Positions 53,098 through 63,485 of a stretch of 64,000 nucleotides of DNA are shown here, one piece after another (position 1 is the stretch's first letter; each line of letters opens with the position of its first letter). The position numbers and the translations under genes are program-made. The DNA is from Ceratotherium simum simum (taxonomy: Eukaryota; Chordata; Mammalia; Perissodactyla; Rhinocerotidae), in NCBI RefSeq assembly GCF_000283155.1, contig NW_004454229.1:10189336-10253335 (forward strand). The letters are read 5' to 3'. The notes under the pieces were generated by a model. The model saw only the letters and a list, made by a program, of their open reading frames with translations. It was not told where the DNA came from and ran no database searches.

Positions 53098-53159
53098 CAG
53101 GTGTGCACACAGCTAAACATAGTGCAAGGAATAGTAACACTTGTTTCCATTCCTTGGGA

Positions 53160-53735
53160 TCCTAATAAAAACAATGACAGCAATAGCTAAGATTTATTGA
53201 GTGTTTACTTGGGGCCAGGCACTGTGCTAAGAACTTTACATACTTGGGCAGGCCTATTCCCTGGCAGCTCCAACCAAAGATGGAGCACAGTGGGCATACT
53301 AGGGCCTGGCCATTCCTGCCCAATGCAAAAATTCTCTACGGGCAATCTTGGTGTCAGAGCTCCCTGTTGGCCTGGCCAAGACTTACCGAGCCATACCCGG
53401 GGATCTTCCTACCCAGCTCTGCTTCCATCCCTCTCTCCTTTCACAGGTGTCAGACCTGCATCACAGTCTGCAGACTCTCTCTGATGACTCCTGCTCCCTT
53501 CCCCCTTTATACTTCACAGGTAATATCCCTAGTAAGTCTCCTGCACTTCTTACTCCCTACTGATATCTACTTCCTATGATAAGTATACATTATCTCATTG
53601 AGCTTCACAACAACCTTGAGAAGTGGATACTACAATTATAGCCATTTTATAGGTAAAGAAATTGAGACACACAGAGGTTAGGCAATTCATGCACAGTTAA
53701 ATGACAAAGCAGAGATTCAAACCCAGGTATGACTT
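53160..53735 (-). repeat. MIR SINE split by a ~330-bp insertion
   Basis: The 3' part lies at 53165-53240 (GAGTGTTTACTTGGGGCCAGGCACTGTGCTAAGAAC). The rest resumes at 53580-53730 (ACATTATCTCATTGAGCTTCACAAC ... GCCATTTTATAGGTAAAGAAATTGAGACACACAGAGG). The junctions carry TTACATAC and GTATACAT, a possible degenerate target duplication. Confidence 0.85.
53241..53575 (+). repeat. unidentified element inserted in MIR
   Basis: About 335 bp of GC-richer sequence (CCTGGCAGCTCCAACC ... CCCTACTGATATCTACTTCC) interrupts a reverse MIR, so it is an insertion. It has neither an A tail nor clear TG...CA ends. Overlapping plus-strand open frames of 95-111 codons are unlike any protein I recognise. Confidence 0.5.
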
Positions 53736-54049
53736 AGTATAATAATATCATTAGCATCTAACCACTTCCATAACCACTGTGAGATAAAGGAAGCAAGCAA
53801 ATGCTCCCATCAGACCCTGTGATCACTGGTTGAGAAAGCTAGTGGACTTGCAGATGAAGTCTACCAAGCAATCATAATTCCTGCTGTGTGTGTGGCTCTA
53901 AGAGAGGAAGAGGGCTGGGAGATGCAAAAAGGCAGTTCTGATGCTACCACAGTGATGGGTTCTAACAAAAGAAGAGTATGTAAAGAAAATAATATGGTTT
54001 TCCTGGATACTCTCCAATAAGCTCTGAATTTTAAAGGATATGTCAAAAC

Positions 54050-54180
54050 CATTCATTAGTTCACTCAGTAAATGTTTATCATGTTACTACCATGAACCAA
54101 GCACTGGGATATGAACTAGGACAGACACTGTCCCTGCCCTGTAGGAACTTCTAAGACTTATGAGACAGAAGAGAAAAGCT
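54050..54180 (-). repeat. L2 LINE 3' end
   Basis: CATTAGTTCACTCAGTAAATGTTTATCATG, CAAGCACTGGGATATG, GACACTGTCCCTGCCCTGTAGGAAC. Confidence 0.9.
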
Positions 54181-54439
54181 TAGAGGCATTGAGCTTCAGG
54201 CCAGCCGCCACCATTCACTGATGTAAAACCTTGGGCTGGATGTTGAACCTTTTGATGACTGTAAAGTACCCTGGAACCTGTAAGAACTGAGTCAGAAACA
54301 TGAGGTTCAGAATGTGCTAAAGCTTATTAAAGTGCTAAAGTCAATGCAAGGGGTGTCATTAGCAATGTTCAGACTAAGAAGGAGAACAAGTAAGTGACAG
54401 GCCTAGAAATTAGAAATGAATAACAAATGTTTATAGAGA

Positions 54440-54986
54440 GTGGAGGATTGGTAGTCAGGACCGTGGACTCCGGAGTAGGACTATCTGGGTTTAGATCCCA
54501 GCCATAGCCACTTACTAGTTGTGTGATCTCAAGCAAGTTACTTGACCTTCCTGTCCTCAGTTTCCTTTTTTTTTTTTTTTTGCTGGGAAAGATTTGCCCT
54601 GAGCAATCTTTCTCTCTTTCTTTCCTTTTTTTTCCTCCCCAAAGCCTCAGTATGTAATTGTTCTAGTTGTATGTAATGTAAATATTCTAGTTGTAAATCC
54701 TTCTAGTTCTTCTATGTGCACCCCTGCTACCGCATGGCTACTGATACACGAGTGGTGTGGTTCCGTGCTTGAGAACAGAACCTGGGCTGCCAAAGCAGAG
54801 TGTGCTGAACTTTAACCACTAGGCCATCAGGGCTGGCTCATCAGCTTCCTCATTTTGTAAAATGGTGGTGGCAGCACTACCCACTCAATAGTGTTGTTTT
54901 GAGGATTAAAGCAGTTCCCAAATACATTGCACTTAGAACACTGCCTTCCACACGGCTAAGTGCAATGTTAAATATTAGCTTTTTTT
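54440..54986 (+). repeat. MIR SINE split by an ERE
   Basis: Left part: ACCGTGGACTCCGGAGTAGGACTATCTGGGTTTAGATCCCAGCC ... GTGTGATCTCAAGCAAGTTACTTGACC. Right part: CTTCCTCATTTTGTAAAATGGTGG ... TTTTGAGGATTAAAGC ... GCAATGTTAAATATTAGC. Complete apart from the insertion at 54566-54838. Confidence 0.95.
54566..54838 (-). mobile_element. ERE SINE (minus strand) in a MIR
   Basis: Leading T run (54566-54581), the reversed body including AAAGCAGAGTGTGCTGAAC, and the reversed head ending GGGCTGGCT. A 9/10-identical target duplication TCAGTTTCCT / TCAGCTTCCT flanks it (54557-54566; 54841-54850). Confidence 0.92.
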
Positions 54987-54989
54987 TTT

Positions 54990-56215
54990 CAACCCCTGGG
55001 ATCTATCCTGATTATCCCAAGAGCCCAGCATGACTACTTCTGAGTCCTGACTCCAGTCTGCCTTACTCTTTACTATGGACCTGCCCAACACTGTCTCTTT
55101 AAATTGGGCTGACCCACACACAGTTTATCAAACAGAACCCAGTCAGACAGAGCTTTGGACAAAAGCCCTGGAGCTTCTAGTCAGGGTTGCAGCAGAAAAC
55201 AGATGGCACACTTGATTAGGATAATGGGATCATTTACAAAGTTGTGGGCAGGGTATAGGGAAACCACAGAGGATAGTGGGCACCCTGGGGCCGGTGACAT
55301 GTGGGGCCCTCTGACATCTCTATGTCTGAAGGGGCAAGGAGAGGAGTGGTTTCCAGAACCCGGTGAGGGTAACAGGGACAAAGGCCCATGGTTGAGGGAT
55401 GCAGACATCCCACAATGGCCTGAAGAGAGAAACCTGGGGGAACAAATCCCTTGACCACTCTCTGCTTCCTCCCCACCCTCCCTGTAAGCTCCTGCCTGTC
55501 TTCCCCATTGGCTGCACTCATTCAGAAGCCAGATGATAAGAGACCCATTTACTCTCAGTGTTGGTCTGCCTCTAGGGGCACAGAACAGGGTGAAGAATGG
55601 TAGAGAGTGGATCTGAAGGAGCAAACGAAAGTTATCCAGCATAAATTCTACCCTCACAGCATAATTTCTTCTTTGCTTCATGCTCCATCCTTAACTGTTC
55701 ACAGTTCCTGGACTGTTGGCTTTATCTTCCAGTCTTAGCTTTAATCTCACTTCATGGGCCTGATTACAGATTGGGTCCTCTGGTTGTGTTCTTGGTAATA
55801 TCTCTTGGAAGTAGAATCTGTTCTAACCCATCCCTTCAATCTTTGCCTCATGTCTGTACAACGTGCCCCAGTAAGCACTTAAAGCAAGCCGTAAGCTATG
55901 CTCTCTATTCTGTTTTAGTTCTTATCTGCCTGATTCCAAAAACCTGATTCCGTTCTTTGGCCTTGACATCTTTCTTCAGTCCTTTTGATGTGCTCCTTTC
56001 TTGGCTCAGTCGGCCATGCATCTGGCTTTAAATATTGTCTTTCCACGTGCTTCCTGAGGCTCTGCTGGATCCCTCAGCTTTTGTGCCCCACTTTGTTTCA
56101 GGCTCCCCGCAACCTTGAATCTCCCAACTGCTGGGACAGTCCACAACTCTGAGCCTCAAGATCCAGAAACATGATGTCTTGCACTTAACTTTGAGTTGTG
56201 TTTAATCACTATCAC
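54990..56215. other. unassigned sequence
   Basis: About 1.2 kb. The minus strand is open for 166 codons (55181-55681), the longest non-CpG-island frame without Ns, but its translation resembles no known family and no repeat is recognised. Not called as a gene. Confidence 0.4.
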
Positions 56216-56219
56216 AGCA

Positions 56220-56365
56220 AGTGACCATCTCTCTGATCTCACTGGGTCTTCAAAACAATCATAGGAGGCGTGTGTTGTTTTTGTTCCACTTTTAGTAAAC
56301 TGACTCTCAGTAAAGTGAAGTGACCTGTCAAAAGAGACACAGCTGATAACTACTAGGCTCTAGAC
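56220..56365 (-). repeat. MIR SINE fragment
   Basis: GTCTTCAAAACAATCATAGGAGG, GTAAACTGACTCTCAGTAAAGTGAAGTGACC, CAGCTGATAACTACTAGG. Confidence 0.8.
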
Positions 56366-56389
56366 TACCTTCTTCATATAGATCATCTC

Positions 56390-56525
56390 ACCACAATCTA
56401 AGCTCCATGACAACAAGGATTTTTGTCTGTTTTGTTCTGTGCTTTTTCTCCAGTGCTTAAAAAAGTATCTGTCATAATAGGAGCTCAATAAATATTTGTT
56501 GAATGGATATTGAATGAATGATTCC
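56390..56525 (+). repeat. L2 LINE 3' end
   Basis: CTAAGCTCCATGACAACAAGG, TAGGAGCTCAATAAATATTTGTTGAATGGATATTGAATGAATG. Confidence 0.9.
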
Positions 56526-56670
56526 ATTGGGTCCTCATTACAACCCCATAAGGGAGGTATTGCTGTTTTCCTCATTTTATAGATGAAAAAACTTAGGAGT
56601 CTGAGAGAGGTTAAGTAACTTCCCCCAAATCATGAACATCTAGTAAAACTCTAATCCAACCATGAGTCCA
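56525..56670 (-). repeat. MIR SINE
   Basis: GGGTCCTCATTACAACCCCATAAGGGAGG, TTTTATAGATGAAAAAACTTAGGAGTCTGAGAGAGGTTAAGTAAC. Confidence 0.9.
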
Positions 56671-56688
56671 AGCACGCTCTAAAGAGTG

Positions 56689-56998
56689 CTGCTCAAGGTG
56701 TGATTCAGGGACCAAGGCCGGACTGTGTGCGATTTGTTTCTGGTTGGTGATGAAGTAAGGACAGAAGTTGAGGGTTAGCCTTTAGAAATTCTTATAGCAA
56801 TTCGACATTGCTGTGATTTCCCAGTATGTGACCAGTCTCATCTCACTGCACAGATACCAACTAGTTAGGGTGCTGTTGCATTCACAGAGATGAGTTGCCA
56901 GTGGTGCAAACTGCATACTAGTAGCAGGACCGCATATCAATCCTCAATTGATTAGAGATAAAAGAGGAGTCTAGGCTCTCCCCACTGATAGTTTGAGA
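56689..56998. repeat. hAT/Charlie-like DNA transposon relic with TIRs
   Basis: The left end GAGTGCTGCTCAAGGTGTG and the reverse complement of the right end (GTTTGAGAAGCACTG) both resemble the hAT-Charlie terminus CAGTGGTTCTCAAAGTGTGG. Bases next to the ends (CTCTAAA, CTCCAAT) may be a decayed 8-bp target duplication. No transposase frame; non-autonomous. Confidence 0.6.
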
Positions 56999-57107
56999 AG
57001 CACTGCTCCAATTTATTCCATTTGTGCCAAACTCCAATGCCCCGTGATCCTGCTTCCAGACTCAGCTCCACTGCCAAGCCCCAGGGCAGCGTGTTTTCAT
57101 TTTTTTG

Positions 57108-57235
57108 ATTCCTTTCTTCATTCACCCAACAAACATTCACTGAGCAATTTCTGTGTGCCAGGTCCTATGTTGGGTGCTGGGTACAGGATGGATAAAGCAA
57201 GGCTTGCCTGGGCAGCTGATCTTTGGAGTTTGTTC
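57108..57235 (-). repeat. L2 LINE 3' end
   Basis: TTCATTCACCCAACAAACATTCACTGAGCAATTTCTGTGTGCCAGG, GTTGGGTGCTGGGTACAGG. Confidence 0.9.
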
Positions 57236-57619
57236 ATACTTGGTGTCATCTCTGTGTGCTCATGGTCTCCTGTTGGGTAACTAAGAAATAATTTAAGGAA
57301 AAGTTCTACTGATGGAGAATGAGCTGGTGAAGTCCCCAGGCTCTCTTGGTCCCCTGGAAAAGTACTATTCCTGTCATTGTCACAATAATAAGACTGCAGC
57401 CTGAGATGGGGGCTCAGAAGACACAGGGCCAATTTACACAGAGAAACCAATCTGTTATTCAGTTAGATCATGGCGACATCATTGTGAACTGGTTTATGCT
57501 ATTTTTCCCCATAATACCACGATTCTGACTTTCTCCTGAGCATTTTTAAAGTGTATCTGAGATGGTGATTCCATGGATGCCAAAGTGGTCAGTCACTGCA
57601 AAAGAAAAGGAGTAATCAG

Positions 57620-57905
57620 TTCAGTGAAGACGATGGGTCAGAGCACTAACTCCTCCGCAAAGAGCCCAGGTCTGGAACCAAACAGACTGTGTTTAAGTCC
57701 TAGGTCTGCCACATGCTGGCTTGTGGCTATATGCAAGGGACTAAACATCTCTGGGAGGCAGAATCTTATGTCTAAAATGAGGATAATAATTCTTACTCCC
57801 CATTGTTATTGTAGGAAATTATGCTACAAATTCAGTACAGGAGCTGTGCAACAATACTCAATACGTGGTAGTGGTGACTGTTTTTGTTTGCTGTTGTTGT
57901 TGTCA
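57620..57905 (+). repeat. MIR SINE, full length
   Basis: CAAACAGACTGTGTTTAAGTCCTAGGTCTGCCACATGCTGGC, TAAAATGAGGATAATAATTCTTACTCC, CAACAATACTCAATACGTGG; ends in GTTGTTGTTG repeats. Confidence 0.9.
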
Positions 57906-58104
57906 CTCATATTAAGTACGAGCTGGGCAGGCGGGTCTGCAGGTACACTCTAACGTGGCTCAATTGCAGAGTGGGTTTGAATCTTGGCTCTGTTGCTTAC
58001 ACACTGGCACGTAACAGGTGCTATGCCAACGTTTATGTAAAATAAACTAAACTAGAATAGTAGGTTTGATTCAAACAAGAAACCAGAGTCTAAGCTAAGA
58101 GCTC

Positions 58105-58249
58105 ATTGATTCAACACTCATTTACTGAGGGCTTCCATGAGCAAGCTCTGGCATTGGGCACAGGGAAAAGTAGTGAATAGGCTACAGGCCCTGCCCTCAT
58201 GGAGCTCAAATGCAGGGAAGAAGGCCACAAGACAACAAGGAATTAACAG
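58105..58249 (-). repeat. L2 LINE 3' end
   Basis: TTGATTCAACACTCATTTACTGAGGGC, CTCTGGCATTGGGCACAGGG, GGCCCTGCCCTCATGGAGCTCAAATGC. Confidence 0.9.
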
Positions 58250-58267
58250 AGAGAGAGAGAGAGAGAG
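58250..58267. repeat. (AG)9 microsatellite
   Basis: Nine AG units at the edge of an L2 copy. Confidence 0.93.
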
Positions 58268-58429
58268 GAGTATGATGAGAAGGGCTGGGGATTGGAGAGG
58301 GAGGTCGACCTAAGGGAGGATGCTTGTGCTCAGTCACTAGGTGGACAAGAAGGAAACAACCTTCCAAAGACAGACACGTGGACAGAGTGGCATCTGACAG
58401 TGTGCCAGACTCAGCTGCCCTTTGCTCGT

Positions 58430-58562
58430 CTGTCTCCCCCACTGATCAGTAAACTCCATGAGGTCAGGATCTTCTGTTTGCTGTCCACTGTCTTCCCCAG
58501 GCCTCGCACTGGCATTTAGTATGTTCTTAATAAACCTTTGTTAAATGAATGAATAAATATTC
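58430..58562 (+). repeat. L2 LINE 3' end
   Basis: CTGTCTCCCCCACTGATCAGTAAACTCCATGAGGTCAGG, TTAGTATGTTCTTAATAAACCTTTGTTAAATGAATGAATAAAT. Confidence 0.95.
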
Positions 58563-58599
58563 CAGATCTATTTGTGAGAGGTTTCCTATTTTGAGTTGT

Positions 58600-58715
58600 G
58601 AAATAATAATAATAGCTAGTACAGATTAATCGTTTAGTTTGTTCAAAGCACTGGTCTAAGTACTTTCTGAGTATTATCTTATTTAATCACTACAATGACC
58701 TACAACTAATCAGTT
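58600..58715 (-). repeat. MIR SINE 3' fragment
   Basis: TTCAAAGCACTGGTCTAAGTACTTTCTGAGTATTATCTTATTTAATCACTACAATGACC. Confidence 0.85.
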
Positions 58716-59024
58716 AGTTTGTCAAGAAAATGTTGTTGAGAAACTCTTAAGCGCTCAGCACTGGGTTCGATGCTGGGGAGGAAACAGAGTATCGAGCTTG
58801 TCATGGTGCTCTTTCATCTGTCTTTTCCAAATAGCTCCCTTCCTCTCCCTGCTTCAGTCTAATTCATCCTTTGAAAATTCAGTCAGGCAACTCCTCAGCC
58901 AAAGACCTTCCCATAACCTCATGGGAGCTGGAGTGTTTGCTCCTACCCACTCTGTGCTCCCTAACATCCTCTACACCCCTTGTGGCAGGGACACTTTCTC
59001 AGAATGGCCCTGAAGATCCCACAC

Positions 59025-59605
59025 CCAGGCCCCGGAATCTATGAATGGGATGCGATATCACCCCCATGACTGTGTTATATTGTAAGGCACAGCTGAGCGT
59101 GAAAAAGGGAGAGTAACCAGGTGAGCCAAATCTAATCTCAAGAGCCCTTAAAAGTACAGTACTTTCTCAGGCTGGTGGTGGAAGAAAAAGGCAGAAAGAA
59201 GAAAAAGGCAGAGAGAGTCGAAGCGTGAGAAGGACTTCCTTTCCATTGCTGGTTTGAAGACAGAGGAACGGGGCCACATGTGAAGGAATGAAGTTGACCT
59301 TCTAGGAACAGTGAGCAGCCCCTGGCTTGACAGCCAGCAAGGAAACAAGAATGTTAGACCTACAATCTCAAGGAACTGGATTCTGCCACCGATCTGAACG
59401 AGCTTGGAAGTGGATTCTTCCCCAGAGCCTCCAGATAAGAGCCCAGGTGACACTCTGACTTTGACCCTGTGGAACCCTGAACAGAGAACCCATCCGAGCC
59501 CATCTATTTGCTGACCTACAGAACTGTGAGCTAATAAGTGGGGGTTATTTTCAGGTGCTAAATTTGTGGTGATTTGTTACACAACAATAGAAAATGAATA
59601 CATCC
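59025..59605 (+). mobile_element. MaLR/MLT1-like LTR
   Basis: CCCGGAATCTATGAATGGGATGCG start region, AAGACAGAGGAACGGGGCCACATG middle, then CTGACCTACAGAACTGTGAGCTAATAAGTGGGGG and GCTAAATTTGTGGTGATTTGTTACACAACAATAGAAAATGAATACA, the hallmark MLT1 3' end. About 580 bp, heavily diverged. Confidence 0.85.
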
Positions 59606-59639
59606 CTCTAGCCTCACACCCTCTGTGTAAACATCTGGT

Positions 59640-59780
59640 TACTTGAGTTTCCTCCCCTCTCTAGACAGTGAGTTCTTCAAAGACAGGGACTGGGCCTTGT
59701 GTTTCTTTATCTTTAACGAACAGCACAATGCCTGGCAGAGAATAGGTTCCCAATAAATATCTGCCTGGAACTTAAATTCA
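59640..59780 (+). repeat. L2 LINE 3' end
   Basis: CTAGACAGTGAGTTCTTCAAAGACAGGGACTGG, CAATGCCTGGCAGAGAATAGGTTCCCAATAAATATC. Confidence 0.92.
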
Positions 59781-60300
59781 AGCAAGGTTAGGGATCCAAT
59801 CTGAGCACACATGAAAAACGAGAGAACAATTCAAAAGACAGTGTGACCTGATGCTGGACTGTGTGGCTTAGACCATAACTGCCATGGGAGGTTTGAGATG
59901 AGTGTGGGTTGGAACATTCAGGAAAGACTTTAGCTTGTTGGTTATTCAAATAAATGCCACCTCACTTCTTGCCTCATGCTAGCCACACCTTATTTCTACT
60001 AACGGAAATTGCATCTGAGCTGATATTGGAGAAGGATACTCCTGGAAGCTCTAGACGGGCCTTTGAGGCATCACTTTTATGTCTTTACTAAGGTTGCATC
60101 CTCAGTGGACAACAGACTTTCAGCCTCCAGTGATTGGGATGAAACTGAGAGAGGCTCCTTCAAGTCTATTTACAGGCCTGGTCTAAGGAGCTGTCCAAGA
60201 AGTGAGCCATCTTCAGGGATTGTGACCCAGACCCAAAGCCATGTTCCTGCCCCCCGGGGCATGTTCAGACACATCGAATCACCAGATGTGAGACCTCTGT
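59780..60300. other. unassigned sequence
   Basis: No repeat or exon recognised. Confidence 0.4.
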
Positions 60301-60304
60301 AGAC

Positions 60305-60425
60305 TAACTCCGGTATTTTACAGGTGAGAAAACTGAGGGGCAGGGAGAGGAAAGAAGTAGCCTACATCTAAAGACCACATTAGTATGAGAGCTGAGTTAC
60401 AGCCCAGGGTTTCTCATCCCCTCAT
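60305..60425 (-). repeat. MIR SINE
   Basis: CGGTATTTTACAGGTGAGAAAACTGAGGGGCAGGGAGAGG, GAGCTGAGTTACAGCCCAGG. Confidence 0.85.
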
Positions 60426-60910
60426 CCACCTTGTCACTGCCTCCCAGCATCCATTTGATTAATGGCCTCAGGCTCTTGTTCCTCCCCAGGGAATCTAGAT
60501 CTTCACTCACCTCAAAATTTAAGACCTGAAAGGCAGAAAGAATGAATTTTTTAGCTAATCCAAGCATGCATTGTAAATCTTTGTCCTCTTTCTGATGTGC
60601 TAAATGTAACCCTCTCTGCAGCTAACAGACGTTTGGTATCTTTCCATGGTGATAGTATTGGTTCTAGAAGGACAATTCTCCCACAGCCGGAGAGCAGGTC
60701 ACTGTAAGACAGCAAATTTGCAAGAAAAGAAGGTTGTGGAGTCAGAGAAAAGTGTGCTGGGCATTCATGTGGGTGAGAGGTATTTGTGGGGGAATTGGGA
60801 AGAGTACATCTCTAGGATTATTAACTGATTGTTACTTTTGAGCTACAGAGGTGACAGGGAGAGACATATACACTTTATTTAATTGTCAGCTAGGGTCTTT
60901 CATTTAACAC
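60425..60910. other. unassigned sequence
   Basis: No repeat or exon recognised. Confidence 0.4.
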
Positions 60911-60914
60911 ACAC

Positions 60915-61060
60915 CAATGCATTTGACTTCCTTCCTCAAAAACTTGCAAAGGCTTCACGTTGCCTACAGAATAAAACCCAAAGGTTATATCTTAGCTTTC
61001 ATGGCTGTTGATATTTTAGTCTCAATTTACTTTTCTGCTTCATATTCCATTTTCACATTC
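60915..61060 (+). repeat. L2 LINE fragment
   Basis: CTTCCTCAAAAACTTGCAAAGGCTTCACGTTGCCTACAGAATAAAACCCAAAGG matches the L2 'AATGGCTTCCCATTGCCTTTAGGATAAAGTCC' block. Confidence 0.7.
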
Positions 61061-61560
61061 CTTTTAGATTAAGATGTTTTGTTTGCATATAACAAAAACC
61101 AAACTTGAACTAGCATAAAGAAAAAGAGAGCTCTATAATAAAATTTTTGTTGTGATTCACGGAATCTATGGAGAGAAATGTGACAGGGACAATTTGAACT
61201 GGGGACTCAAACATTGAGGACTCTTCTCTCTCTCCTCCCTACTCCCTTCGTATAATTCCTTTATTCTCTTCTCTATCTGCAAAATGACTTCTCTTTACAT
61301 CACAAGGAGAAAAAGTATGTCTGCCAACTGCTGCTGAGTATTATATCTTACATCATCAGTCACTGGTAAGTTATTGGCTTCTCTTTATAGGTTTCTGTCA
61401 TAAAATTCCAAGGGATCAAAACTAATTAGCCCCATTTGGGTCTCATATCCTCCACTGAAGCAATGAACTGAGAACAGTGTCCAGTGGCTCTTCATACAAG
61501 CATGGCAGCTCCCATGGTTGCTCTTTCTAGGAAAGAAGTGCTCATCTGACATCCAATAGA
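61060..61560 (+). repeat. old interspersed repeat, group D copy 3
   Basis: TTAGATTAAGATGTTTTGTTTGC, GGGACTCAAACATTGAGGACTC, a CT-rich run (TTCTCTCTCTCCTCCC) and a tail rich in TCCAGTGGC / CTCCCATGG. Layout as at 6045-6650 and 18840-19210. Confidence 0.5.
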
Positions 61561-61779
61561 TGTCCACTATCTTTCTCCCAACTTGCTCCAACTAAATCGA
61601 ATATTTCATTCATTTTTCTCCCATCTGCTGTTCTCTGGATGATCATAGACTAACTGTGTTGTTCGGGATGAGCTTAGAAACCGAGCAAAAATGCCTAAAT
61701 GAAGAGGGAGCTAGAGAAGATAGATTACCATGGCTGGGAAAATTGTTCATCTTACTTCTGGTGAGTGAATGATAGCAAT

Positions 61780-62085
61780 CGTTTCTTCATTCATTCAGCA
61801 AACGTTTGCTGAGCTCATACTCTCTGCCAAGCGCTGTGCTAGGTATGATTCGGAGAGAGCAATCAGTACTCTCCTGCCTTTAAGGAGCTCACATATTAGT
61901 GAAGGAAACAGAGTGTAAACAGACAATTCTAACACGGCATGAAATATGCCTGGATAGAGGTACATCCAGAGTGCCTTGGGGACAGACAGGAAGGACATCC
62001 TGGAAAAGCTTCATGGAGGTGGTGACACTTAAATTCAGTCCTGAAAGCCAAGTAGGTTGTGCTGAAGGCAGTAGCTATGTGAGTG
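61780..62085 (-). repeat. L2 LINE 3' region
   Basis: TTCATTCATTCAGCAAACGTTTGCTGAGCTC, CCAAGCGCTGTGCTAGG, CTTTAAGGAGCTCACATATTAGTG; further in, GTGGTGACACTTAAATTCAGTCCTGAAAG. Confidence 0.92.
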
Positions 62086-62129
62086 TGAAGCAGTCACCAA
62101 CTATCGATAATAATCCGAGAGTGGCCAGG

Positions 62130-62358
62130 GGCTCAGCTCTTCCTATGTGTCAGGCACTATGTTATGTGTTTTACATTCATTTTCTCACTTAGTCTTCACA
62201 ATGACTCTGTGAGGTAGGTACTACTGTTACTATTTTAGAGATGGGGAAACTGAGGCTGAGAAACGGGGTAAGTTGCCCAAGTTCTCAGCATGGCTTAAGT
62301 GGCAGTGCAGGGAATTAAACCTAGACCTGTTTGCAACCAAATCACATTCTCAAAGCAC
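62130..62358 (-). repeat. MIR SINE, full length
   Basis: CTATGTGTCAGGCACTATGTTATGTG, CTTAGTCTTCACAATGACTCTGTGAGGTAGG, TTTTAGAGATGGGGAAACTGAGGCTGAG, and head ACCAAATCACATTCTC. Confidence 0.95.
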
Positions 62359-62624
62359 CTTTTAGATTATCAGGAGCCCAAAATATTTTCTATGAGTGAG
62401 ATTGTGAAAAAGAAATCAGACATCAGCTTCTCTAGGAAGCTTACCATGTTCATGATGCATGGCCGGGCCAAGTTGAGCACAGATACACCCAATTCCTATT
62501 TGCACCTGTGCCAGTCCTGGGTACTTGACCCTCAAATCCATCTGTGCCTTTCCTCTGCTCAGTGCTGTATCTCAGAGGGTCTGAGACCTGAGACTGTGTT
62601 TCCCAGTTCCCACATCAGTTGATT

Positions 62625-63005
62625 TCAAGAGTTCAGCCAACAGGAAGCAAAAAACTACAGGGTGAGAGAAGGGAAAAGCCAGCTTCTCCCCCCTCCCTCT
62701 CTCCTTAGGGCAGTATCTCTGGCAGTGGTTGCACCGCACCCCCCCCAGCTCTAGCTCCCACCTGGCCTGGCATGCTATGGTTCCAGCTCCCTCCAGGTGA
62801 CCCCAGCTCTAGCAATACCACTTCTTCCCTCTAGTTTAGAAGGTGTAGTGGCTTCCTGGTGTTGCTGATCTCTGAGCTGCCTCACCATCCCTTCTTGCCT
62901 TCTCAGATCCTCCATCACTTATGGAGCTAACTCTCTGCATTAAATATCTGCCAATTGATATACTTAGAACGGCTTCTGTTGTCCGGTTTGGACCCTGACT
63001 GATAC
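62625..63005 (+). repeat. old interspersed repeat, group C copy 2
   Basis: AGTTCAGCCAACAGGAAGC, GTAGTGGCTTCCTGGTGTTGCTGATCTCTGAGCTGCCTCACC, TGCATTAAATATC, and the end GTTTGGACCCTGACTGATACGG. The same family as 43985-44530, but it keeps the 3' end that copy 1 lacks. Confidence 0.7.
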
Positions 63006-63354
63006 GGCTACTCTTCCTCCTTGCTATAGCAGTGTGTAGCCAGAGTCTGCTCATGTCCATCACTCTCCTTGCCCTTTGGCACTATTTGGTGGCAGGGGAA
63101 AGATTAGGATTTCCCCCCAGGGTTTTTTTGATGAATTATAATTTGCTTTTGCCAAAATAGTGGTCTGCCTCCGTGCCCGTGCTCCTTTTAATATTCTGAG
63201 TTTTATCTTTGTATATATGCAGATCACCAGGAAGCTGAATTGTTGGTTTAAATTAGCTTAGGCATCCACAAAAAGGCTTTCCTCAGAGAGATCGTAATAA
63301 CGCTCTACCTTGAATAGCATTTCCCATCTTCCACATCCCTGTCAACCAATGTAT

Positions 63355-63485
63355 CAATGGACTACATTCAACAAACTCCCTTTTATTATATATCTTAGTA
63401 GGTGCCATGGACTCTACCAGGTGACCAAGATCTTAAGATAAATAAGACTCATTCACTGCCCCCAGGAAGCTGACCACCCAAGTTC
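63355..63485 (-). repeat. L2 LINE 3' end
   Basis: ACATTCAACAAACTCCCTTTTATTATATATCTTAGTAGGTGCCATGG, CATTCACTGCCCCCAGGAAGCTGACC. Confidence 0.8.

Noticed and set aside
52897..53190. 97-codon open frame over the solo LTR end
   Set aside because: It runs through the LTR promoter and polyadenylation signals into flanking DNA; not a retroviral gene.
55181..55681. 166-codon minus-strand open frame
   Set aside because: No family resemblance and no splice or promoter context; a plus-strand frame overlaps it.
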